Shown here piece by piece: positions 55,742-64,000 of a stretch of 64,000 nt of DNA; position 1 is the first letter of the stretch; the number at the start of each line of letters is the position of its first letter. A program made the translations under genes and the position numbers. This DNA is from Chalara sp. BL73 (lineage: Eukaryota; Ascomycota; Leotiomycetes; Helotiales): assembly GCA_918026815.1 (NCBI GenBank), contig CAKJVC010000010.1, positions 1,676,501 through 1,740,500 on the forward strand, in the 5' to 3' direction. The notes beneath the pieces are model-generated. The model ran no database searches and was not told the origin of the DNA. It saw only the letters and a list, made by a program, of their open reading frames with translations.

Positions 55742-57001
55742 TTAAACCCCCTGTACAACACTTTTATCTCCTATCGAAATATTGCTCCTTGAATCTGGCT
55801 TTGCTCCTTCAGCATCCTCATTCTCAATCCAGACCTCTACCTGCCTATTTATTCCAGAACTAGGCATAACCATCATATCCTCACTACTATTGTTATTATT
55901 TCTAAAGTAAAACCCATCTCTAGCTGTAACTGTCGTCTTTAGGCCAGATTTGTGGGCGTCGGTAGCTGGATGGGTAATGGTACCGAGAGGGTAAGAGCTT
56001 TTGTGGCGAGAAGCTTTGTAATTGCTCTGGGTTGAACTTCCGCCAAATACACCGGGAAGGTAGTGTCGAAAAAATGCCAAGAACGCTGGACCACATGTCA
56101 TAAAGATAGCAAGGTTTAGTTCGATCGTGTACCACATCAAAGGGGTGACCACGTTCCCTAGACCGGAGTTAGTCGCGCAAAAGATAATGAGCATTTGGCA
56201 TTTACATGTCAGATCACTAGACACCAGCAAATCTCGGATCGTTACGATTCTATAGCAACTAATAACGATCAACCTAAATAACGTCAGCATCGCTTCCAGG
56301 CAGCAGTTAAGGTGCTTACATTGCTCCCAACCCTATCAAACCACAAAGCCCAAGCCTTTGCCTCAGCGGAAGGTGAAGCTTCCATAGGGTATGCATAGGC
56401 AGAAAGTATATTAACAGTTCGTTTAGGATATGGATGCCGGCGGTGGCGAAATAGAACGAGTTGATATTGATACAATTTCCCGGTTGACTAAAATCCCACA
56501 GCATAGATATAGGGATGCACTGCAAACTGGTAGCGATGAGACTTGCTACTCCAAAACTTGCCGACACAAATATCACAATATATGTGGCGACTCGGAATGA
56601 TTTATTACGAGAGAGACGGAGGTAGAAAGCGAGTAGGGATAGCTTTACGAACGTAGCTGATATGGTATAGGCAAGACTAGCTGTCAAAGTGGATTTGGCG
56701 TATGGCTCCCGCCATTCTGGCAACTGCTCATCGATATGTCGGCCGAGTCCATACTTGGTACCTTGTCAAAACGTCAGTCTATCGTCACTTCGATACATTA
56801 AATAGAGTGAATACCGATAATAGTTCCAGCTGCCTCAGCAATAGCAGCTGCGCTAGCACAGATTATTAGCACATCATCAACGCCGATCTGTTTAACTAAA
56901 CGAAACCTCGTGAAAATCCTTAATGTGATGCTGAATATTGTAATACAAAGAAAGCCTGAGGTGACTGCAATGAGCTCCGAAGACCTATTATCTGTTGACA
57001 T
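55742..57001 (-). CDS. Rhodopsin-domain (PTH11-like) integral membrane protein
   Basis: Three exons (57001-56815, 56761-56320, 56273-55742), introns of 53 and 46 bp, 386 residues. About seven hydrophobic segments are visible, beginning with LIAVTSGFLCITIFSITLRI, and including TASLAYTISATFVKLSLLAF, VIFVSASFGVASLIATSL, FYFATAGIHILNELLIYFLP and IELNLAIFMTCGPAFLAFF. The conserved VDDVLII after the first segment and the CINI...FYFATAGIHI region are typical of the fungal rhodopsin-domain family, which includes PTH11-like receptors at the plasma membrane. The C-terminal tail is cytosolic, rich in Ser and Asn. It reads intact with family-typical length; ligand unknown. Confidence 0.85.
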
Positions 57002-57968
57002 TGTTTTTGGCTCTACTTAAAAAGTAAGCATATGCTGAATGAGCAAACGCAGATTGGACGAAAGAGAGACAAGGAGACTCTCTATTGCTTTATATGCTAT
57101 TGCAGGCGCCGATTCTTCTTAGACTATAAAGGGGAATGTGGGAGAAAAAAATGGTAATTCTAATGTGGCGTAAATAGTCGGACTTTTGAAGCTCGTGGGA
57201 AAATTGGGCGTTTACCCTTGAGAGCATAAACGCCATGTTGTAGGAAATGAGAGTGATTAAAGTGACCTATGGCCCTAAGCTGTCAAAAAGAAGCCTCCTC
57301 GGTTCACCAGCAAGAAAGCAGGGTGTTTCCTCGCCGCAAACATTAGCGGATATCGTCTAAATTTTGTGGCTGCGGCGCGGAAACCCGGAAAAGGTGCCTA
57401 CACCTTTCGGAAAAACAATGCGCCATCCCTCAGCCACTGGTGACACCTAACACCATATTACATGGAGTTACCGGTTGCGTAAACTATTGGTGTAGGGATA
57501 ATGTTTCTAGGAAATTCAGCACATGTGCTGATACTAGCTTCTCTTCTAATTGGTGGTGGAGAGTAGTCACATCCAAACTAGTGTTGCACGGGGTTGTAAT
57601 GTAAGGTCTTCAGGAACTACAGAGAAATGAAAGGATTAGGTATGTTGTAGCTGCTACCAGTGCTGCTACTTTGTACTGTACATCGGTACTTTGGTAACCT
57701 GCTCTGCCACTGCGCATTTCCGTCATTATTAAGGTGCTAACGGAGTATATAGGTAGCAGGAACAAAAACAGTAGGGGAGAGAAACCAAAAAATTCCGAAG
57801 TTAGGAAACTAGGCTAATAAAATAGACTCCGACTGCCTGCAGTGAGCGCGGAGCAAAGAGTGAAAGGGGTGTGGTAGAAGTGAGACAAAGGGGACGACAC
57901 GTCATGGTCTTAGTTGGGAAGTTGGGCAAATTCAGTGAATGTATGATGGGTGTAATTGAGGTCTGATG
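57002..57968. other. Upstream of the rhodopsin-domain gene, no gene seen
   Basis: Contains the presumed promoter of the minus-strand gene at 57001. Only a 65-codon minus-strand frame (57801-57998) that runs into the LTR was seen. Confidence 0.35.
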
Positions 57969-57973
57969 GTCCA

Positions 57974-58158
57974 TATCGGAATACCTACCACATAACAAAA
58001 GGCGTAGTAGCTGTGACTACGCTCTTGCTGGTGTGGCTCTGGTATTCGTTGATTTCTTCTAAGCTACGGCCTATTGCCAGGTAGCTATATAGTGGTAGAA
58101 GACCCACAATTCCCGTGATTCGATGGAACGCGTGAAGCTATGTACATTCATTCCAACA
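57974..58158. repeat. Solo LTR, family F
   Basis: 185 bp, beginning TATCGGAATACC (the first G of the usual TGTCGG changed to A) and ending CATTCCAACA, with the perfect 5-bp duplication GTCCA (57969-57973 and 58159-58163). It matches 1137-1315. Confidence 0.9.
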
Positions 58159-58163
58159 GTCCA

Positions 58164-59088
58164 GAAGCTCCGTTGCATACTCTGGATACTGACAGGAGTT
58201 GGAGCTATATCACTCTTTTGCCAGCATGGGCTTCACTATCTTGAAAGTATTGGGTATGGGTGGTCCCAACAGAATTCGGCGCATAGAACCATTTAGTGGA
58301 CTTGGCGAAGGAAGAAACCCCTTAAGGTCGCTGGGTTCGTGCAGGTCGCTACGCATCCTTGCGCATAACCGCCAGAACACGACGGATTATTCCTGTTGAA
58401 GTGATGTATATCGACAGAACCAGCGGGCACTCACTAATATCACGACTATTGCAAAAGGTTACTGGTGAACTAGAAAGCCACGTTTTATCTTGTTGTACCA
58501 GGCCTGTTTTGATCCCACTGTTCGAGATTTCAACAAAATATCGTAATGCATCGAACAGAGGACCAAACGCCTAAGATTCTAAGACTTTGGATCATCACGG
58601 CACGGACTAGCAGGCTTACACTGCATGCCCGCACACGACGATCCTCATATTATTTTCGATGCGAAACGCGCCAAGATTGTTGGCTGCCCGCTTCCGTCGC
58701 GGGGAACCCGCTGGTCTCTTGGTAAGGGCTTCGGAGCCACCGACCAATTCCCATGCAAAAAAGGGGCCAAAAAAAAGCAATTTGCTGCTAACTTAGGTCA
58801 TTCACATTGGCTAGTTTCATGGGTAAATAATTATTGTGCGGCATTTTATCTCGTTTGGGACAGGGATATTTGCCGGGGTCGCACAAGGCGTTTTCTGACA
58901 TCTGACAGAGTTAATGGCGTCTAGCAAAATGTCCCAAGATCGGCAAACACACTATCACTCCCCCTTGAATAAAGGGTAAGACGGGGTCTTTGTGGAGTCG
59001 ATAGGGGAAAAGCAGCTTTCTGGATAGATATAGATCCTTGAAATACCCTGCAGAGTGGTAGATGACTAGGTAGGTTCAAGTTCCCCAC
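58164..59088. other. No recognised gene
   Basis: Plus-strand frames of 66, 71 and 99 codons (58199-58399, 58359-58574 and 58625-58924) with no known motif. This stretch has no counterpart beside copy 1 of the segmental duplication. Confidence 0.3.
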
Positions 59089-59234
59089 TGTCACGACACA
59101 ACGGTGGTATTATGCGAGAATCTATAGCTGAGGAAGGAAGAGGAGCTCGAGGAGAGCAGGATATATATATACGAGGCGCTCTGAGAGCTCGGCTAATGTA
59201 GGTTACGTGTGCTTCAGAGCACGGGGGCGTGACA
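59089..59234. repeat. LTR-like repeat, family B, at the duplication border
   Basis: 146 bp, TGTCACGACAC to GGCGTGACA, matching 40933-41104 but about 25 bp shorter inside. Flanks differ (CCCAC and TTTTC), so it has no target duplication. Its right edge is exactly where similarity to copy 1 begins, which suggests recombination at this LTR. Confidence 0.75.
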
Positions 59235-59273
59235 TTTTCAGAGCTGTAAATACTTTGCACACACAAATACACA

Positions 59274-59928
59274 CGGAAAGCTCTAGGCCACTTAATAGCA
59301 GCTCGCAGTGGCCATGGAGACTTTCTAGCTTGTCACAAACGAGTTAGCCATCTTACGTTTGAACCCAACTGCTTGTGTGGCCGCCCAAAAACCCCTATTC
59401 ATTTCTATTTCTGCAGAATCGCACGCCGGAAATCAGCAAACCGTCTTTTCTCGCGCCATCCTTTCAAGACCTTTCAAAGCTCTTTAGTACTCCGGAGGGC
59501 GCCGAGAAACTCGCTTAATGGTGGAAAGAAACTCGTTTTTTCGAGGCACTCTCCTCGCTACACCTACCTAGCTCAGAATAAGCTTTCCCGTATGCTATTT
59601 CACTTCACGGTTATATTACTACACACATTATAGACTACAACGGAGGCCACGGGGCGTAGGAGGGCAGCGCAAAAGAGGAAGGTGCCTGTACATTATAGAT
59701 TGTTTCTGTATTTTTACTTAGATTTTCTACTTTATCTTCATCCCTATGCTAGTAGTTAGGGTACAACGCTAGCATCTGTATATACCGAGAGTCGAAAGAC
59801 CACACCTTACTAGAGGCACCTCCTCTAGCGTCTTTTCTTCGGCCACGGAGCTCAGGGGGCCATGTAGTACTTGCGAAGCACTTGCATCGTCCCCCCGCCA
59901 AGACGTAAAATAGAGCAAACAAACAAAA
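59274..59928 (+). mobile_element. 5'-truncated Tad1-type LINE, 3' end with target duplication
   Basis: 655 bp inserted in copy 2, flanked by a 15-bp duplication ACACACAAATACACA (59259-59273 and 59929-59943); copy 1 has the empty site near 1373. The sense strand encodes the end of the LINE polyprotein: LGHLIAARSGHGDF from the RNase H region, then the cysteine motif CLCGRPKTPIHFYFCR and, after a frame change, STPEGAEKLAQWWKETRFF. It ends in an A-rich tail (AAACAAACAAAAA). Truncation at the 5' end and a variable-length duplication are normal for target-primed reverse transcription. Confidence 0.8.
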
Positions 59929-60090
59929 ACACACAAATACACATACAATGGTTACTTTACAAGCCTGTAGTCATGTTTACGGGTGATTTAACAGTGATAG
60001 TGGTGGGGTACTTGTATTGGGAACCTTGACTCGGGGGGTCAGCGTTTTAGTACCCGCGGAAATTGCGTGTTAGGGTGGGCCTAGAACAAG

Positions 60091-60717
60091 TTGAACACCA
60101 TGATTATAGTCTATGATCAAAATCGCTTGATCTCGGCAGAGAATGTTGATGAGCCCGTAATTGAGCTATCGTCGACACGATCTCTTTTCCCAGCTCCACA
60201 GGATACACAATTAGATACACTTGGGAATCTTATCGAGATGGTAATGATGCCGATAAATGATTCTTAGTTGAAAAAGCTACTTCTCGGTTTATGATAGCAG
60301 ATAATAACTTTCAAAATAAGTGGTCAATAGTAAGCAGCAAACTACTGTTTCCCGACGCCAGTAAATGGGCCACTTCGGCCTGCACTGGTTCAGTTACCTC
60401 GGACTCTATTTTCCATCTAGCGATTTGAAGTGCACTTTATGTCTTTTATTTAAGCCGTGCTTTTCTACTTTGGAAGGTTAAAGGCTTATACCTTGTCCGT
60501 AGCACATGCAGTAAAAATATTTCACTGCCCGATCGCTCTTTTACCGAAAGTAAAGTCGGGAATTGCACGGAAAAAAAAAGTTTTCTTTAACACTAAGTGG
60601 ATTATCGCAGCATCTAAAGAATAGGGCTTGCTATAGTAAAGAACTTTTTAGGCTAGTATTCAAGTAAGTGGAGAAGCAGTTGAATTATTTGGACTGTGCG
60701 GAGTAAGCTTGTTAAAA
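60091..60717 (+). pseudogene. C2H2-like zinc finger relic, copy 2
   Basis: Counterpart of 1555-2168 with further damage: several codons changed to stops by C-to-T or G-to-A, and small indels. Only scattered residues of the FSTLSGL...ESGAC block remain readable. It is not functional. Confidence 0.4.
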
Positions 60718-61385
60718 TAGTAAGCTGCGGATATGTACTGTATACTACTAGATATTCAGAGAAATTCTTCTGCTTAAAACAAAAGGCTGATTTCTAAGCA
60801 GATGTTAGCTTCTCAAGTAATACATCCCGAGCCTCGGAGTATAGTCCGGAACTTATCATCCACATCGCCGAGATACTCAACTCACAAAAGAGTAACAGGC
60901 TAGTATTTTAGAAGCACGATAAGATTTTCTCAACTTGTTTTACAGGGAATCTCTATTACTATCTCGACAATAAAAACAGTAGCTATCAGAATGCCAAAAA
61001 ATTATTAGAAACGTTATGAGGGGATTTCTTGCAATCTTTTTATAGATAGCTGCAACAGCAACCAATAAGAGATACCAGCTAGGTAGGAAATGCAGACGCG
61101 CGAGCGGATGCTACAGAGAGCGCCGGGTATAAAGTGAGATAAAGAATACAAAAACGGAAAAAGGTAGCTGGTGAAAGACTACTTAAACTGAGCACTTATT
61201 GTTATGCCTCCAAATGAACAAAAATAGAATCGGGCATGCTTTTTTTGGCCTCCTTTCATGTAATTTGCGGGCTAACTAAAGTAAAAATAGTATATTCCGT
61301 GAAATGTCTCAACAAACTGTAACAGGCGGGTGCCTAAAAAGCAACTGGAGAGCTTACAGTACGGCGGGGTGAGTTGTAGGCAGTA

Positions 61386-61555
61386 TGTAAAACGGCGTGA
61401 TAGAAGATAATTGTATCACAGAATAGGTTGTAGAATAGGGCATATGATATTGATTGTAGAGCTAATAGAATCAACTATCTAGAGTGAAGAAAATAGGGGT
61501 CCTGATGCCAAGAACGACTAGGCCAAATCTGGCCAATAGGGTTGGCCGTTTCACA
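61386..61555. repeat. Solo LTR, family E
   Basis: 170 bp, TGTAAAACGGC to GGCCGTTTCACA, with the perfect 5-bp duplication CAGTA (61381-61385 and 61556-61560). Copy 1 of the duplication lacks it near 2830, so the empty site is known. The TGTGAAACGGC-type tip is only seen here. Confidence 0.95.
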
Positions 61556-62470
61556 CAGTAGGTCAAATGGAGAGATATGCAGATTTTACAGTGAAGTACA
61601 GGTAGCGCTTGCTCTTGGTACTTAAGCTTGCCTTCTTAAAAAAGAAGCCTATTACACAAACGGGCCGGTCAAGGGATTTGGGCCCCAACTTATGTAGGCC
61701 GCTTTCTCTGCATTTACGCCGGCACTTTTTATGGCTTTATTACAATCCAGGGAAAGTTCATTTCCGTTTCTGGATGGAAATTAAGTCGTTTACACATCAC
61801 AGAAAGCAAAATGAAGAAATAGTTTTCAAAATTACTGTTATAAATCAAATAAATTGGCTCAGAAATGAACGCTGTAAAGGCTATACGTGAAATAAGTTTG
61901 ACTCATCCTTAAAAGGTACATTGCGACACCTACCCACTAAAAAGACTACAATTCCCCGCATCAAAGCTTACTGGCTTTGCGATTACTTCTTAAAACGGTT
62001 TGGCCCAAAAGCCGAGACTCAAGTCTATGTGCAATTGCCGACACCAGACTCACTTCAACGCTGAAATGTCTTTTTGCTCCCGTATTTTTTTTTTGTCAGA
62101 CTTCATCAGAAGCTGGATAGCAGCAACCAAATTATGTCTATTAATCTATCGTTTGCATTTTTATTGTCTTTTCTTTAAACATGAAACAATTCCCAAGCGA
62201 CGCAGCGCTTGTTCGTTATAAAGGCTAAAAGCGTTTTATTTCTGGTTCCATTCATTGGTCTTGCTAGTTTAAGGCTGAGTTAGCCGCGTCGGGAATGCCC
62301 AACGGACACTAACGAGAGGTGCATAGGCTATTAATGCTATTTCTAGCGAAAACGCTGCGCTACTCGGTTCTTTGATGGGGCTGATAGTTGACCCCAAATT
62401 TAAGTCTTGGCCCTGGGAATGAATCAAGTAAGCTCACTTTAGTGCTGATACCCGAACTTCCACTACCTAT

Positions 62471-62724
62471 TGTCACGGCCCTGGCCTTCTGGGGCGGAGC
62501 TCACCACCGGATGCCCCAGAGCTCGGACAGAGCACAGCACCGGACAACCCAGAGCTCGCCTATCCTGGCCTCTGGTCAGTTCCTGTATATAAAGCACTGC
62601 TTTCCTTCCCTTCTTCTGTCCGTACCTTGTTCTCTTAGTTATAACAATTGATAGTTGTTTACACCTCTGAGTCCTTCTATCTAGATCCACGGATCGAGAT
62701 CCCTATTCAGCTTGAGTTGTTACA
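62471..62724. repeat. Solo LTR, family A
   Basis: 254 bp, TGTCACGGCCCTGG to GAGTTGTTACA, with the perfect 5-bp duplication CCTAT (62466-62470 and 62725-62729). Copy 1 has the empty site at about 3712-3716. Likely core promoter TATATAAAGCACTGC. Confidence 0.95.
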
Positions 62725-63117
62725 CCTATTAGGACAATTCATTAGGAGTAGTATATGTTTCTCGCGGGAAAGCACGCGCCCGACTAATTGGTACTCGGTT
62801 CTACGGCAAGTAAAGGGACCGTGTATAGTTTTAGGCGGCTTCGTTAAATAAGCCTACGTCTGTGGTTCTTCTATAGATCCTCTCGACTAAGCCAAAATTT
62901 TATCAAAGAATCTTGACTTGATTTAATTATGCTTTGCTCACACGAAGCGCTTGGCTTTAAAAATAGATATTGGAGTATATAACACTGTTACTCATCTCTC
63001 AAAACTGGTCATAAATCAAAATATTAAGCTTTCTCAACAAGCGTTTCGATATCAGAAAAACTAGAAAGCATTTAATTTCATTAACGTTAACTAACTTTAT
63101 CGCATTTATTATTAACC

Positions 63118-63930
63118 ATAAAGTTCTCAGTGGCAACTATCAGCGGTATCTTGTTTTTCGTAGTTTTTAGCTATAAGGCTCCAACGGCATTTGTGTTAAA
63201 CGACTTTGGGAATGTCGTAGTTTTAAATTCTACCGAACTAGCCGCTCCCGAAAGCGCTACGCCCAAACGATTCATCATCGTTAATATTGCTGTTTACCGC
63301 TTTTATTCATGCTCCGCCACTAAGCCAGTCATTATGTCCGTAGATTCAAGCAGGACCAATAGCCCTTTCAATATCGACTTCGAGTCCGGTGCCGCAGCGG
63401 TCGAGTCTTTTGCCTCCGGCTGTCGGGCCATTAGGTGCTTCACTAATCAGCCCTGCTTCGGCGTTGCGGCAAGCGAGCTACTTTTGAATGTGTGTGTCAC
63501 GCTCCTCAATATCGCACCAGACGCCCATTGGTTCGCTTACCAGCTCGCCTATGTGATCACGTGGTCATGGTCTTTATATCAGGGATGCCACAGCAACAGC
63601 TACACCTTTCCTCCTTAGTTTAGTATTCTCGTATTGAAGCACCTATCATACGCCCCAACAGGCTCATAGGATCACGATCACGATCCTATGGCCTGTAAGG
63701 GCGCTGAATAGGTGCTTCAATACGAGAATACTAAACTAAGGAGGAAAGGTGTAGCTGTGGATGTGGCATCCCTCATAAGTAAAACCATGATCACGTGACC
63801 CACATTGGCGAACTGGTAAGCGAACCAATGAGCATCATTGAGGAGCGTGACAATCGTGACAGTGTGCGTAATTGCGAAGAATGGCCAGAGGAGTTTTTCG
63901 TAGAACAAGTTCATAGTTATTTGCAAATGA
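63118..63930 (+). pseudogene. Second copy of the small secreted protein gene, broken
   Basis: Counterpart of 4102-4542. The start codon is ATA instead of ATG (G to A), the signal region is altered, and a 367-bp foldback element sits at 63495-63861 in the codons for the fifth cysteine region. Downstream the original ending (FIVICK frame) resumes and stops at 63930. Replacement changes include the same C-to-T and G-to-A bias. It cannot make the protein made by copy 1. Confidence 0.85.
63495..63861. mobile_element. 367-bp foldback element with 5-bp target duplication
   Basis: Starts TGTCACGCTCCTCAAT and ends ATTGAGGAGCGTGACA plus ATCGTGACA. The flanking duplication is GTGTG (63490-63494 and 63862-63866), and copy 1 shows the empty site. 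Almost the entire element is one inverted repeat: outer arms about 85 percent alike, inner arms (TTTCCTCCTTAGTTTAGTAT and onward for about 40 bp) identical, meeting at a short CATAGGATCACGATC palindrome. No coding capacity. Confidence 0.85.
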
Positions 63931-64000
63931 GGAATAGAGTGCAATAGGAACAGTGACGCGAAGTATGTATAGTGTTTCGTTGTTTAAGCATGTTGCTACT

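Larger units (their letters stand above)
59234..64000. repeat. Segmental duplication, copy 2, RIP-like mutated
   Basis: Collinear with 1350-4620. Substitutions are strongly biased to T and A here: for example copy 1 GCCTAGGGCAAGGGGCTG corresponds to GCTTAAAACAAAAGGCTG. Changes affect C before A, C and T alike. Four insertions are found only here: a LINE fragment, two solo LTRs and a foldback element. The copy runs past the window end. Confidence 0.85.

Noticed and set aside
1..64000. tRNA, rRNA, CRISPR arrays or prokaryotic operons
   Set aside because: None recognised; introns and gene families are fungal.

Overview
The window looks like a repeat-rich, probably RIP-affected region of a filamentous ascomycete (Pezizomycotina). 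Evidence: short GT-AG introns of about 46-120 bp; fungal families such as a Zn2Cys6 regulator, a PTH11/rhodopsin-domain membrane protein, an Rds1-type secreted ferritin-like protein and two bZIP factors; fungal transposon families (Fot1/pogo, Tad1-type LINE, MULE, hAT, piggyBac, Tc1/mariner); and many old copies broken by C-to-T/G-to-A stop codons. No rRNA, tRNA or CRISPR was seen.

Layout. 0-1.3 kb: the edge of an unknown ORF and a metallophosphoesterase relic. 1.35-4.6 kb: first copy of a segmental duplication ending in an intact small secreted cysteine protein. 5.7-7.15 kb: Fot1 relic. 7.2-8.4 kb: an oxidoreductase gene split by a solo LTR but otherwise intact. 8.6-16.6 kb: a four-level nest, where a MITE with 8-bp target duplication holds a solo LTR, which holds a MULE, which holds a second MULE and another solo LTR, with a third small MULE derivative alongside. 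18.2-21.2 kb: a divergent pair, NAD(P)-binding oxidoreductase and Zn2Cys6 regulator, sharing a CGG-rich promoter. 21.3-22.9 kb: Fot1 relic. 24-27 kb: frameshifted Rds1-like gene and short-chain dehydrogenase relic. 27.1-28.4 kb: intact Tc1/mariner. 28.6-30.7 kb: piggyBac-like gene cut by a solo LTR. 31.2-31.9 kb: bZIP gene with an early stop. 33.9-36 kb: Fot1 element inside a solo LTR. 36.7-39.3 kb: degraded SAM/HMG-box and fungal regulator genes. 42.6-43.4 kb: intact bZIP gene. 43.7-49.9 kb: a hAT element carrying an intact transposase, an unknown spliced gene and a divergent, CenH3-like histone H3 gene. 54.2-55.3 kb: LINE endonuclease relic. 55.7-57 kb: intact rhodopsin-domain protein. 59.2-64 kb: second copy of the segmental duplication, heavily C-to-T mutated and carrying four later insertions.

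How it fits together. The host genes are isolated islands. Eighteen LTR-like copies (13 with perfect 5-bp target duplications) occur without any LTR-element internal region, so LTR-LTR recombination seems very active. Older copies carry RIP-type stops. The Tc1/mariner transposase reads intact, and so does the hAT transposase. Several frame breaks sit in homopolymers, so assembly error must be excluded. The standout is the hAT element with its histone H3 cargo, whose introns and those of the transposase share a paired TATACTAAT motif.
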